Positions 42,155 through 50,970 of a DNA stretch of 64,000 nucleotides are shown here, piece by piece (the stretch's first letter is position 1; each line of letters begins with the position of its first letter). The translations under genes were made by a program, and so were the position numbers. Source of the DNA: Schumannella sp. 10F1B-5-1 (GTDB taxonomy: Bacteria > Actinomycetota > Actinomycetes > Actinomycetales > Microbacteriaceae). Below the pieces are notes generated by a model. The model saw only the letters and a program-made list of their open reading frames with translations, was not told the origin of the DNA and did not search any database. Location of the stretch: contig NZ_VHQH01000039.1 in the NCBI RefSeq assembly GCF_006517535.1, forward strand, positions 430,798 through 494,797, written 5' to 3'.

Positions 42155-42217
42155 GCCAGCCGGATGCGGCATCCACTCGCCGACGGCGGTCCTGCAGCAG
42201 GCCCGGTGGTGATACGC

Positions 42218-42254
42218 CGGAAGCCGGCCGACACGAGGTGTCGACCGGCTTCCG
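42218..42254 (-). terminator. terminator hairpin of rpsA
   Basis: A 16-bp stem with one mismatch (CGGAAGCCGGCCGACA / TGTCGACCGGCTTCCG) and a 5-nt loop, 36 nt after the rpsA stop and upstream of the coaE promoter. Its length and location make it a good intrinsic-type terminator despite the lack of a T-run. Confidence 0.75.
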
Positions 42255-42290
42255 AAGCGGGTCTCGGCTGGATCAGCCGATGACGTGCGA

Positions 42291-43751
42291 TCAGGCGTTG
42301 CCCGACAGCTTCTCGCGCAGAGCCGCGAGCGACTCGTCGTCGGCGAGGGTGCCGGAGTTGCTGTCGCTCGAGTAGCTCGACGACGTGCTCGGGAGGAAGT
42401 CGTCGTTGTCGCCGGCCGCCTCGGCCGCCAGGATCTGCGCCTTGTGCGCCTCCCAGCGGGTCTGAGCGGCGGCGTACTCGCCCTCCCAGGCCTCGCGCTG
42501 CGCCTCGAAGCCCTCGAGCCACTCGCCCGTCTCCGGGTCGAAGCCCTCGGGGTACTTGTAGTTGCCCTGCTCGTCGTACTCGGTGACCATGCCGTACAGC
42601 GCGGCCAGGCCCGAGTCGAACTCGGCCGAGTTGGGGTCGATGCCCTCGTTCGCCTGCTTCAGCGAGAGGCTGATGCGGCGACGGTCGAGGTCGATGTCGA
42701 TGACCTTGACGAAGACCTCGTCGCCGACCGAGACGACCTGCTCGGCGAGCTCGACGTGCTTGGTCGAGAGCTCCGAGATGTGCACGAGGCCCTCGATGCC
42801 GTCGGCCACGCGCACGAAGGCGCCGAAGGGGACGAGCTTGGTGACCTTGCCCGGGGCGATCTGGCCGATCGCGTGGGTGCGGGCGAAGACCTGCCACGGG
42901 TCCTCCTGCGTCGCCTTGAGCGACAGCGACACGCGCTCGCGCTCCAGGTCGACCTCGAGGATCTCGACGGTGACCTCCTGGCCGACCTCGACGACCTCGC
43001 TGGCGTGCTCGATGTGCTTCCAGCTGAGCTCGGAGACGTGCACGAGGCCGTCCACGCCGCCCAGGTCGACGAACGCGCCGAAGTTGACGATCGACGAGAC
43101 GACGCCCTTGCGGACCTGCCCCTTCGAGAGGTTGTTGAGGAAGGTCGAGCGCGACTCCGACTGGGTCTGCTCGAGCAGCGCACGGCGGCTCAGGACCACG
43201 TTGTTGCGGTTCTTGTCGAGCTCGAGGATCTTCGCCTCGATCTCCTGGCCGAGGTACGGCGTGAGGTCGCGCACGCGGCGCAGCTCGATGAGCGAGGCCG
43301 GGAGGAAGCCGCGGAGGCCGATGTCGACGATGAGGCCGCCCTTGACGACCTCGATGACGGTGCCGGTGACGACGCCGTCCGACTCCTTGATCTTCTCCAC
43401 GTCGCCCCAGGCGCGCTCGTACTGCGCGCGCTTCTTCGACAGGATCAGGCGGCCTTCCTTGTCCTCCTTCTGGAGAACGAGGGCCTCGACGGTGTCGCCG
43501 ACCTCGACGACCTCGTTGGGGTCGACGTCGTGCTTGATCGAGAGCTCGCGCGAGGGGATGACGCCCTCGGTCTTGTAGCCCACGTCGAGGAGGACCTCGT
43601 CGCGATCGATCTTGACGACGGTGCCCTCGATGAGGTCTCCGTCGTTGAAGAACTTGAGCGTCTTCTCGACCGCGGCCAGGAAGTCGTCGGCGGATCCGAT
43701 GTCGTCGATCGCGATCTGCTTGGGGGCCGTGGCGGTCGTAGCGGTAGTCAT
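42291..43751 (-). CDS. rpsA: 30S ribosomal protein S1
   Basis: A 486-residue S1 with four S1/OB RNA-binding repeats. They begin about at [57 protein letters not shown] and [19 protein letters not shown], each followed by a HVSELS/HISELS-type segment in the last two. The four-repeat form is typical of actinobacteria (six in E. coli). The C-terminal 100 residues are outside the repeats, acidic and then Ser-rich ([13 protein letters not shown]). The ATG at 43751 follows GGAG at slightly long spacing. It has its own strong promoter with a leader of about 140 nt and a terminator. Confidence 0.97.
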   Translation of the reverse strand: MTTATTATAPKQIAIDDIGSADDFLAAVEKTLKFFNDGDLIEGTVVKIDRDEVLLDVGYKTEGVIPSRELSIKHDVDPNEVVEVGDTVEALVLQKEDKEGRLILSKKRAQYERAWGDVEKIKESDGVVTGTVIEVVKGGLIVDIGLRGFLPASLIELRRVRDLTPYLGQEIEAKILELDKNRNNVVLSRRALLEQTQSESRSTFLNNLSKGQVRKGVVSSIVNFGAFVDLGGVDGLVHVSELSWKHIEHASEVVEVGQEVTVEILEVDLERERVSLSLKATQEDPWQVFARTHAIGQIAPGKVTKLVPFGAFVRVADGIEGLVHISELSTKHVELAEQVVSVGDEVFVKVIDIDLDRRRISLSLKQANEGIDPNSAEFDSGLAALYGMVTEYDEQGNYKYPEGFDPETGEWLEGFEAQREAWEGEYAAAQTRWEAHKAQILAAEAAGDNDDFLPSTSSSYSSDSNSGTLADDESLAALREKLSGNA

Positions 43752-43899
43752 GTAGTGGTTGCTCCGTGGGGCGGATGCCCGGGGGTCATGTCAGGCCGAC
43801 GACGACGTGCTTCCGGAGGAAGAGGACCGGTCTCACGCGAGTGATCACGATGCTTCGCCGACGGCGTGCGGATGGGATGTCGCAGAGAAGCGACGGTCT

Positions 43900-43928
43900 A
43901 GCTTAGCCATCCCGGGGAAACGGTTCAA
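43900..43928 (-). promoter_or_regulatory. rpsA promoter
   Basis: On minus: TTGAAC, 17 nt, TAAGCT, a strong sigma-70-like promoter with start near 43893. The leader of about 140 nt begins with a small stem (GTCGC/GCGAC at 43879-43894). A long leader would allow autoregulation by S1, as known in other bacteria, but I see no specific S1-binding structure. Confidence 0.7.
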
Positions 43929-43960
43929 CCACGGCATCCATTCCCCGCGGTCAGATGGGA

Positions 43961-44647
43961 TCAGCTGTCGTGGTCGGCGCCGGGCGCGAGCGTCACGATC
44001 GTGATGTCGGCGTAGACCAGCCCCACCGAGACGACCCCCGGCCACAGCCCGTCGTCGTCTCCCGGCCCTCCGAGCGCGATCGCGATCCCGTGGCTCCCGT
44101 CCGGGCCGTCCGCATCGCGGTAGTACTCGATGAAGAGGTCGCCGAGGTCGTCGCCGCCGGCGTAATCATCGATCAGCTCGAATCCTCGCGCCTGCAGACG
44201 CGCCAGCAGCGCGTCGCGTGCCGTGCGCAGTTCGGCCGGATCCCGCGCGTAGTAGTAGGCCTGCACGAAAGCGCCGTCAGGGAACTGCGCGTCGCAGTCC
44301 CAGCCCGCGCAGTCGTCGACCCCTCCACCACCCCAGGATGAGGTGCCCGCGAGCACGCAGGATGGCGCGACATCGAAGAGGAGCTCGGCGTCGACGGCCC
44401 CGGAGTACGGCGCGAGCCCCCAGGCCTCGCGCCATGTGGCGCTCCACTCGGCCGCGAGGTCACTGCCATCGGGGTCGGCGCAGGTGCCCTCGTCGGCGCC
44501 GACCTGCGTCGTGCGTGCGGAGTCGTCGGCGCTCGATGCACCGGCGTCGCCATCGCCCATCCCACGGACGAAGGGCTGCAGTGCGCAGCCCGCGAGGAGG
44601 GTCACCACGACGAGAGCGGGCGCGAGCACGCGGATGGCACGGCGCAT
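43961..44647 (-). CDS. putative lipoprotein
   Basis: A 228-residue exported lipoprotein. The signal peptide (MRRAIRVLAPALVVVTLLAGC) has the lipobox LLAGC with Cys21 as the lipidated residue. The mature part is acidic, rich in Gly, Asp and Ala, and contains several cysteines (TCADPDGS, PSCVLAG, DDCAGWDCDA) that may form disulfides. I do not recognise a family. The ATG at 44647 has AAAGGG upstream, and a TACGCT hexamer (44672-44677) gives a leader of about 18 nt. It is flanked by rpsA and the DUF885 gene with no obvious operon partner. Confidence 0.8.
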   Translation of the reverse strand: MRRAIRVLAPALVVVTLLAGCALQPFVRGMGDGDAGASSADDSARTTQVGADEGTCADPDGSDLAAEWSATWREAWGLAPYSGAVDAELLFDVAPSCVLAGTSSWGGGGVDDCAGWDCDAQFPDGAFVQAYYYARDPAELRTARDALLARLQARGFELIDDYAGGDDLGDLFIEYYRDADGPDGSHGIAIALGGPGDDDGLWPGVVSVGLVYADITIVTLAPGADHDS

Positions 44648-44730
44648 GATGAGGCCCTTTCGACTTCATCGAGCGTAGGTGCCATCGTGCGCGCGTCCGA
44701 TCCCCCGACCGGGGGTGGACGCCGGAGCGG

Positions 44731-46410
44731 TCAGTCGAGCAGCGCCGACTTCAGCGTGTCGAGGCCGACGCCGCCGATGTCGAGGGCCTTCTGGTGGAAG
44801 CGCTTCATGTCGAAGGCCGCGCCCTCGCGGCGGCGGTACTCGTCGCGGAGCTGCTCCCAGATGCGCTGGCCGACCTTGTACGACGGCGCCTGCCCCGGCC
44901 AGCCGAGGTAGCGGTTGGTCTCGAAGCGCACGAATTCGTCGGGCATGTTCACATTGGCGCGCAGGAAGGGGAAGGCGTCGTCGCCCGTCCAGACCCGGTC
45001 GGAACCGGGCATCCGCTTCTCGAGGTGCACGCCGATGTCGAGCACGACGCGGGCCGCGCGCATCCGCTGCCCGTCGAGCATGCCGAAGCGGTCGGCCGGC
45101 CTGTCGAGGTAGCCGAGGTCGGCCATGAGGCGCTCGGCGTAGAGCGCCCAGCCCTCGGCGTGACCCGAGGTGCCGGCGAAGCGGCGCCAGGTGTTGAGCT
45201 CGGCCTTGTTGAAGGTCGCCTGCGCGATCTGCAGGTGATGGCCCGGAACGCCCTCGTGGTAGACGGTGGTCAGCTCGCGCCAGGTGTCGAACTCGGTCAC
45301 GCCCTCGGGCACGCTCCACCACATCCGGCCCGGGCGCGCGAAGTCGTCGGAGGGGCCGGTGTAGTAGATGCCGCCCTCCTGCGTCGGCGCGATGCGGCAC
45401 TCGAGCGCGCGCATCTCGGGCGCGATGTCGAAGTGGGTGCGGCCGAGCTCCTCGATCGCCCGGTCGCTGGTCTCCTGCATCCAGCGCTGCAGCGCCTCGG
45501 TGCCGTGCAGCTTGCTCGCCGGGTCGGCGTCGAGGAACGCGATGGCCTCGGCCACTCCCCCGCCCGCGACGATCTCGGCGGCGATCGACTCCTGCTCGGC
45601 GGTCATGCGCGCGAGCTCCTCGATGCCCCACTCGTAGGTCTCGTCGAGGTCGACGACGGCGCCGAGGAAGCCGCGCGAGGCGAGCTCATAGAGCTCGCGG
45701 CCCACCGCGTCCTTCTCGGGCGCGACGGGGGCGAGCTCCTGCTCGAGGAACTCGGCGAGGCGGCCGTAGGCGGCCGTGGCGCCTTCGGCGGCGCGGCCCA
45801 GCTCGGTGCGCAGCGACTCGGGCAGCTCGTGGCCGTCGGCCGTGGCCGAGCCGGTGAACTCGGCGAAGAAGCCGTCGGCGGCGGCCTGGCGGCGGGCCTG
45901 CGTCGCGACCTCGCGCACCTGGCGCACGGCCGGCACGACGCCGGTGCGGATGCCCTCGCGCAGCGTCGCGACGTAGCCGTCGAGAGCGCCCGGCAGATTG
46001 CGCAGGCGGGTCGCGATCGCCTCCCAGTTCTCGGGGATGGCGGTCGGCTCGAGGTCGAGGATGTCCCGCAGCTCCTGCGCGGGCGAGGCGATCACGTTGA
46101 GGTCGCGCAGGGGGAAGCCGGCCTCGTGCTTCGCGATCTCGAGCTCGAGCTCGCGGCTCAGGTCGAGCTGCGTGACGCGGTCGATCTCGTCGGCGACGGG
46201 CGCGCGACGCACCTCGTCGAGGGTCGCGCGCATCGCGGCGACGGCGCGCTCGGAGCCGGCCGGCGAGTAGTCGGAGTACTCGCCCTCGCGGCCCGGGCGG
46301 CCGAGGTAGACGTGGAACTCGGGGAAGAGCTCCAGCTGGGTGTCGATCCATCGCTCCGCGACGGCGTCGAGCTCGGTGGATGCGCGGCCGGGCTGGGGTT
46401 CATTCGCCAT
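44731..46410 (-). CDS. DUF885 family protein (putative zinc peptidase)
   Basis: A 559-residue protein of the DUF885 family, predicted M1/M32-like metallopeptidases of unknown substrate. The zinc motif is HEGVPGHH at residues 385-392. It is followed by FAGTSGHAEGWALYAERLM with the further conserved Glu, and by the family C-terminal segment YLGWPGQAPSYKVGQRIW. There is no signal peptide, so it is cytoplasmic. The ATG at 46410 lies 65 nt after ptsH on the same strand, and it could be the last gene of the PTS operon. I see no clear promoter of its own. Confidence 0.88.
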   Translation of the reverse strand: MANEPQPGRASTELDAVAERWIDTQLELFPEFHVYLGRPGREGEYSDYSPAGSERAVAAMRATLDEVRRAPVADEIDRVTQLDLSRELELEIAKHEAGFPLRDLNVIASPAQELRDILDLEPTAIPENWEAIATRLRNLPGALDGYVATLREGIRTGVVPAVRQVREVATQARRQAAADGFFAEFTGSATADGHELPESLRTELGRAAEGATAAYGRLAEFLEQELAPVAPEKDAVGRELYELASRGFLGAVVDLDETYEWGIEELARMTAEQESIAAEIVAGGGVAEAIAFLDADPASKLHGTEALQRWMQETSDRAIEELGRTHFDIAPEMRALECRIAPTQEGGIYYTGPSDDFARPGRMWWSVPEGVTEFDTWRELTTVYHEGVPGHHLQIAQATFNKAELNTWRRFAGTSGHAEGWALYAERLMADLGYLDRPADRFGMLDGQRMRAARVVLDIGVHLEKRMPGSDRVWTGDDAFPFLRANVNMPDEFVRFETNRYLGWPGQAPSYKVGQRIWEQLRDEYRRREGAAFDMKRFHQKALDIGGVGLDTLKSALLD

Positions 46411-46475
46411 GAGCCCCAGCCTGGCACGCGGTGGTCCGGACGGTCCACCGACCGGACCGGACGATCAGCGGGTCG

Positions 46476-46745
46476 TCACTCCTTGTCGAGGTCGCGCGAC
46501 AGCAGCGCGACGAGCTCGTCGAGCGCGCCCTCCGAGCCCTCGGCATCGGAGGCCAGGGTGACCTCCTCGCCCGAGCCGATGCCGAGCGAGAGCACGCCGA
46601 GGATGCTGGCGGCGTTGACCGACTTGCCGGCGGCCGAGGTGAGCGTGACGGGCACTCCGACCTTCGCGGCGGCCTGGCTGAAGAGCGAGGCGGGGCGGGC
46701 GTGCAGGCCGACGCTCGAGGCGACGGTGACGGTGCGTTCGGGCAT
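46476..46745 (-). CDS. ptsH: phosphocarrier protein HPr
   Basis: An 89-residue HPr, the small phosphotransferase carrier that passes phosphate from EI to EIIA. The active site is His15 in SVGLHARPAS. The regulatory serine region reads KSVNAASILGVLSLG, with Ser47 at the Ser46 position. The ATG at 46745 has AGGAGG at ideal spacing. The longer frame upstream lies out of frame within the dehydrogenase gene and is not coding. It sits 70 nt after the dehydrogenase stop, at the end of the hexitol PTS operon. Confidence 0.96.
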   Translation of the reverse strand: MPERTVTVASSVGLHARPASLFSQAAAKVGVPVTLTSAAGKSVNAASILGVLSLGIGSGEEVTLASDAEGSEGALDELVALLSRDLDKE

Positions 46746-46815
46746 GGGATCCTCCTGAGGGTCGGGGGTCGTGGTGGTCGGAAGTCGAAGTCGGACGGCG
46801 GCGGACCGCCGGAGG

Positions 46816-47856
46816 TCAGGGCTCGATCGTGACCTTGATGGCCTCGCCGCGGGCGACGAGCTCGATCGCGTCGAGCACCTGCTCGAGCGGGAGGCGGTGG
46901 GTGATGAGGTCGGCGACCGGCACGGCGCCGGTCGCGATGAGGCGCAGCGCCTCGGCGTTGTGGGCGGGGCTCGAGCCGTTGACGCCCAGCACGCTGAGCT
47001 CGCGGTAGTGCACGAGGTTCGCATCCAGCGCGATGACGGCGGCGTCCTTCGGCAGCCCGCCGAACAGGCTGAGCCGACCCCGGCGGGCCAGCATCTGCAG
47101 GCCCAGCTCCTGGGCTCGGCCTGACGCGGCGGCGGTGATGACGACGTCGGCGCCGTCGCCGCCGGTCGCTTCGAGAACCTGCTCGACGATGTCGCCGTCG
47201 CCGGCCGCGAGGGCCAGGTCGGGCTGCACGAGCGCGGCCGAGGCCGCCAGGCGTTCGGCGTTGAGGTCGATCAGGATGACGCGCTCGGATCCGCGGGCCC
47301 GCGCGAGCCGCACGTGCAGGCAGCCGATCGGGCCGGCGCCGATCACGACGACCGTGTCGCCGTCGCCGACGCCCGCGATCTGCTGGCCGTTGAGCACGCA
47401 GGCGAGCGGCTCGGCCAGCGAGGCCTCGGCGAAGGAGAGGGTGTCCGGGATGCGGTTCAGTCCGTCGACCGCGAGCACCTCGCGCGGCACGATCATGTGC
47501 TCGGCGAAGCCGCCCGCGAACTGGTAGCCCATCGACAGCTGGTTGCGGCACACCGCCGGAAAGCCGGAACGGCACTCCCGGCAGGTGCCGTCGGGGATCG
47601 CGGCGATGACCTGCACGCGATCCCCGACGCTCCACCCGTCGACGCGCGCGCCGACCTGGGTGATCTCTCCCGCGATCTCGTGGCCCATGACCTGCGGAGC
47701 AGACATGTTCGGGTGGCCCGAGCGGGAGATCTTGACGTCGGTTCCACAGGTCGAGCACGCGCGCACGCGGATCACGACCTCGTCGTCAGACGCCACCGGG
47801 TCGGGATCCGTCTCGAGACGGATGTCGCCCGGGGCGTGGAACCTCGCGACTCTCAC
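46816..47856 (-). CDS. zinc-dependent MDR alcohol/polyol-phosphate dehydrogenase
   Basis: A 346-residue medium-chain dehydrogenase. Catalytic zinc ligands are Cys37 (ACSTCGTDVK), His59 and Glu60 (MGHEIAGEI). The cofactor-binding Rossmann motif is VVVIGAGPIGCLHVRLAR, with Asp in ILIDLNAER favouring NAD+. The structural zinc site, normally four cysteines, reads D89-x2-C92-x2-C95-x7-C103, so the first cysteine is an aspartate. GatD (galactitol-1-phosphate dehydrogenase) and sorbitol dehydrogenase are the nearest known types. Its place 7 nt after a mannitol-type EIIA suggests it oxidises the PTS product, a hexitol phosphate. Classical MtlD is a different family and is not present here. Confidence 0.87.
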   Translation of the reverse strand: MRVARFHAPGDIRLETDPDPVASDDEVVIRVRACSTCGTDVKISRSGHPNMSAPQVMGHEIAGEITQVGARVDGWSVGDRVQVIAAIPDGTCRECRSGFPAVCRNQLSMGYQFAGGFAEHMIVPREVLAVDGLNRIPDTLSFAEASLAEPLACVLNGQQIAGVGDGDTVVVIGAGPIGCLHVRLARARGSERVILIDLNAERLAASAALVQPDLALAAGDGDIVEQVLEATGGDGADVVITAAASGRAQELGLQMLARRGRLSLFGGLPKDAAVIALDANLVHYRELSVLGVNGSSPAHNAEALRLIATGAVPVADLITHRLPLEQVLDAIELVARGEAIKVTIEP

Positions 47857-47863
47857 GAGCTGA

Positions 47864-48325
47864 TTACTCGTCCTCGTCAGTGGCGGCGAGCAGCTCGTAG
47901 ACCGTCTCCGGGGTCGTCGCGCCGCGCAGGGCGGCCGCCTTCTCCGGGTCGAGCAGGATCGTCGCGAGCTGCGAGAGCAGGGCGATGTGCCCGTTGCCCT
48001 TCGCGGCGATCCCCACGGCCACGCTGACCTCGTTGCCGTCCCAGTCGACCGTGGCGGGGAAGCGGATGACGCTGAGCGCGTCGTCCTTCACCGCCTCCTT
48101 GCCGGCGAGGGTGCCGTGCGGGATCGCCACACCCTCGCCGACGAAGGTCGACACCGAGTTCTCGCGCTCGAGCATCGCGTCGATGTACGAGGCGTCGATC
48201 GCCCCCGCGTCGAGCAGGGCCTGGCCCGCCTGACGGATCGCGTCGTCGCGGTCGGTCGCCGTCGCATCCAGTCGGATGGACTGCTCGGCCAGCAGCTCGG
48301 TCAGGGGCTTCGACTCGTCGCTCAT
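47864..48325 (-). CDS. PTS EIIA component, mannitol/fructose type
   Basis: A 153-residue soluble phosphotransferase domain of the PTS-2 (fructose-mannitol) class. The active-site histidine is His70 in GVAIPHGTLAG, after the conserved FVGEG. The remainder (DWDGNEVSVAVGIAAKGNGH, HIALLSQLATILLDPE) fits the family throughout. It accepts phosphate from HPr and passes it to the EIIB encoded next door. ATG at 48325, 4 nt after the EIIB stop. The separate EIIA, EIIB and EIIC genes differ from the fused E. coli MtlA. Confidence 0.94.
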   Translation of the reverse strand: MSDESKPLTELLAEQSIRLDATATDRDDAIRQAGQALLDAGAIDASYIDAMLERENSVSTFVGEGVAIPHGTLAGKEAVKDDALSVIRFPATVDWDGNEVSVAVGIAAKGNGHIALLSQLATILLDPEKAAALRGATTPETVYELLAATDEDE

Positions 48326-48329
48326 CGGA

Positions 48330-48638
48330 TCAGACCTCGACCGTCTCGCCGTTCAGGATCGCCTTGACGACCTTGGTGACCGAGGGGTCGCCCATGAAGA
48401 GCTGGAAGGGCACGACCGGGACGTCGGGCACGACGCCCCGGGCGCGCTCAGCCAGGCTCGCCTGGGTGACAACCACGTCGGCGTCGGCCGGGATGTGCGC
48501 GACGGGCGAGTGCTCGACCGTCACGCCGCTCTTGGCGAGCTGCTTCTTGAGGGTCGAGGCGAGCATGACGCTCGATCCCATCCCCGCGTCGCAGGCCACG
48601 ATGAGCTTCTTGACGTTCGATCCGTCGATGGTTGCCAT
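48330..48638 (-). CDS. PTS EIIB component, mannitol type
   Basis: A 102-residue EIIB with active-site Cys16 in VACDAGMGSSVMLAS, the P-loop typical of mannitol EIIB. It is phosphorylated by EIIA and phosphorylates the sugar during EIIC transport. The ATG at 48638 follows GGAGAGACC. EIIC ends 34 nt upstream. The stretch VVVTQASLAERARG matches the family's second conserved segment. Confidence 0.94.
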   Translation of the reverse strand: MATIDGSNVKKLIVACDAGMGSSVMLASTLKKQLAKSGVTVEHSPVAHIPADADVVVTQASLAERARGVVPDVPVVPFQLFMGDPSVTKVVKAILNGETVEV

Positions 48639-48672
48639 GAGGGTCTCTCCTTCGATGAGTGAGGTGGTCGGG

Positions 48673-49929
48673 TCAGCTCGCGGCGTCGGCCGCGGGCTGG
48701 TTCTTCGACTGTGCCTTATTCTGCGCCGACTTCTGCTGAGCCGCTTCGAGGTTCATCGCCTCGTCAGCTGCGCTCTCACCGCGGCCGAACTTGAGCAGGG
48801 CCGAGCCGACGAGCGCCGCGACCGCGGCCGCCAGCACGATGCCGACCAGGTTGAGCAGCACGTTGTCAGGCGGCGAGACCAGGATCCAGGCGATCACGGA
48901 TCCCGGGGAGGCGGGAGCCCGCAGGCCCAGACCCCAGATGACCTCCCACAGCACGCCGGTGGCGCCACCCGCGATCGCGGCGATCACGAGGATCGGCTTC
49001 ATGAGCACGTAGGGGAAGTAGATCTCGTGGATGCCGCCGAGGAAGTGCACGACCATCGCGGCCGGGACGGTCGGGCGGATCGCACGGGGTCCGAAGAGCA
49101 GCATCGCGGTCAGGATGCCGAGGCCCGGGCCGGGGTTCGACTCAAGCATGAAGAGGATCGACTTGCCGGCCTCGCCCGCGGCCTGCTCGGCGCCCAGCGG
49201 GGTGAACACGCCGTGGTTCAGGGCGTTGTTGAGGAAGAGGATCTTCGCGGGCTCGACGATGATCGACACCAGCGGCAGCAGCTTCGCCTCGACCAGCGCG
49301 TTCGTCGCGGCGCCGAGTCCCTGAGCGACCCAGAAGGTGGCCCAGCCGACGACGTAGAGGCCGAGCACGGCCATGGCGCCGCCGATGATGCCGGCCGAGA
49401 AGTTGTCGACCAGCATCTCGAAGCCGCCCTTGACCTTGCCGGCGATGGCGCGGTCCCAGAGCTTCAGCAGCAGGGCGGTGAGCGGTCCGAGGATGAAAGC
49501 CGCGAGGAAGTTCGGCGCGATGCCCGCGATGTTCTCGGGGGCGGCGGCCGGCTCGTCGGCGTTCAGCTGGATGCCGACGAGCTGCAGCGCGACGGGCGAC
49601 AGCATGCCGCCGAGGGTCGCGACCGCGCCGACGACGGCGCCGCGGGTCTCGTAGACCATCTTGCCGCCGGTGTAGCCGATCAGCAGCGGCAGCAGGATCG
49701 AGATCAGCGGACCGACGAGCTGCCCGATCTGCACCGTGATGGGCAGCGGGTTCTCGGTGGTGCCGGCGATCGTGTTGATCCATCCGGTCGGGATGAAGAG
49801 GGCCGTGACGAGGCCGAAGGCGATGAACGCGCCCAGGTTCGGCATCACCATGCCGGCGAGGAACGCGCCGAACCGCTGGACGCGGGCGCGCGCCCCGGAG
49901 CCGGTGGCGGCGGGGGTGTAGTCGGACAT
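48673..49929 (-). CDS. PTS EIIC component, mannitol type
   Basis: A 418-residue membrane permease of the mannitol EIIC family with about eight to ten hydrophobic segments. Diagnostic motifs are FLAGMVMPNLGAFIAFGLVT near the N-terminus, FLNNALNHGVFTPLG, and HFLGGIHEIYFPYVLMKP in the region of the substrate site. The last 35 residues are a hydrophilic Ala/Gln tail (EAAQQKSAQNKAQSKNQPAA), the point at which EIIB is fused in E. coli MtlA. The ATG at 49929 follows GGAG. Substrate is inferred as mannitol or a related hexitol. Confidence 0.93.
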   Translation of the reverse strand: MSDYTPAATGSGARARVQRFGAFLAGMVMPNLGAFIAFGLVTALFIPTGWINTIAGTTENPLPITVQIGQLVGPLISILLPLLIGYTGGKMVYETRGAVVGAVATLGGMLSPVALQLVGIQLNADEPAAAPENIAGIAPNFLAAFILGPLTALLLKLWDRAIAGKVKGGFEMLVDNFSAGIIGGAMAVLGLYVVGWATFWVAQGLGAATNALVEAKLLPLVSIIVEPAKILFLNNALNHGVFTPLGAEQAAGEAGKSILFMLESNPGPGLGILTAMLLFGPRAIRPTVPAAMVVHFLGGIHEIYFPYVLMKPILVIAAIAGGATGVLWEVIWGLGLRAPASPGSVIAWILVSPPDNVLLNLVGIVLAAAVAALVGSALLKFGRGESAADEAMNLEAAQQKSAQNKAQSKNQPAADAAS

Positions 49930-49989
49930 CGGGGGTACTCCTTCGTACAGAGTGAGGTGCGGTGGTAGGTGGTGGTGCAGGGTTCGGCG

Positions 49990-50970
49990 TCAGCCGGCCA
50001 CGAGGGGCCGATCCAGGTCTGGCTGCCACACCAGCTGGACGTTCTCGGGATGGAGGTCGCCGGGCGACGGCACGGCGCTGCCGGGGAGTCCGGCCGCGGC
50101 CGCGCCCCAGGTCAGGCCGGTCGTGAACGCATCGGCGAGATCGCTCTCGACCGACGCGCCCGCGCTGAAGGCCCCGTCGGCGCCGTAGCGCGACAGGAAC
50201 CCGGCGAGCAGGCAGTCTCCCGCGCCGACCGGGCTGACCGGGCGGGCGACGGGCGACTCGCCGACGAGCTCGACGTCGTCGGCGACGAGCACGGCGCCCG
50301 CGGCGCCGAGCGTGACGAGCACGATGCCCACGCCGCCGTCGCGCACCTGGCGCGCGGCGTCGAGCACGTGGGCGATCGTGTGCAGGGGGCGGCCGACGAG
50401 CTCGGCGAGCTCGTCGCGGTTGGGCTTCAGGATGCGCGGCGCGGCCGACACCGCCGCGGCGAGGGCCTCGCCGCTCGTGTCGACGGCGACCTGGGCTCCC
50501 CCGGCGCCGGCGGCCTCGATGAGGGCGCGCAGGTCGTCGGCGATGAGCCCGGGCGTGACGCTGCCCGAGACGACCAGCCAGTCGCCGGGGCGCACGGTGC
50601 CGCGCAGCGTGGTCGCGATCGCGAGCAGATCGTCCGCGTCGAGCGGCGAGCCGGGCTCGTTGAGCTTGGTGACGGTGCCGTCGTCGCCGACGATGCTGAG
50701 GTTCGAGCGGGTGCGACCGCTCACGGCGACGTAGCGGCCGTCGACCTCCGCCGCATCCAGCAGCCGGCCGAGCTCGCTGCCCTCGGCTCCGGCGACGGGC
50801 ACGACCGCGATCGAGGGGTGGCCGTTGGCGGTGAGCGCGCGGGTGACGTTGACGCCCTTGCCGCCGGGCTCGAGCACGGGCTCGGAGGTGCGCAGCACGG
50901 CGCCGGGCACGAGCCGGTCGAGCGTGACCGTGCGGTCGAGGCTCGGGTTGAGGGTCAGCGTGACGATCAC
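49990..50970 (-). CDS. PfkB-family kinase (1-phosphofructokinase/tagatose-6-phosphate kinase type)
   Basis: A 326-residue ribokinase-fold sugar-phosphate kinase. The N-terminal TLTLNPSLDRTVTLDRLVPG and PGGKGVNVTRALTANGH are typical of the FruK/LacC branch. The C-terminal PfkB signature is SPVGAGDCLLAGFLSRYG with the catalytic Asp in GAGD. It would phosphorylate fructose 1-phosphate or tagatose 6-phosphate, a route not needed if mannitol 1-phosphate were oxidised to fructose 6-phosphate in the classical way. The GTG at 50970 overlaps the deoR stop by 4 nt, and EIIC follows after 60 nt. Confidence 0.88.
   Translation of the reverse strand: MIVTLTLNPSLDRTVTLDRLVPGAVLRTSEPVLEPGGKGVNVTRALTANGHPSIAVVPVAGAEGSELGRLLDAAEVDGRYVAVSGRTRSNLSIVGDDGTVTKLNEPGSPLDADDLLAIATTLRGTVRPGDWLVVSGSVTPGLIADDLRALIEAAGAGGAQVAVDTSGEALAAAVSAAPRILKPNRDELAELVGRPLHTIAHVLDAARQVRDGGVGIVLVTLGAAGAVLVADDVELVGESPVARPVSPVGAGDCLLAGFLSRYGADGAFSAGASVESDLADAFTTGLTWGAAAAGLPGSAVPSPGDLHPENVQLVWQPDLDRPLVAG

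Noticed and set aside
42149-42177. PafBC-type element before coaE
   Set aside because: The -10 hexamer TAGGCT is in place but the sequence 8 nt upstream (GCCGCATC) does not match TGTCRGTG.
44702-44715. Hairpin CCCCC/GGGGG as terminator of the DUF885 gene
   Set aside because: Only 5 bp with a 4-nt loop in a C/G-run region; too weak to call.
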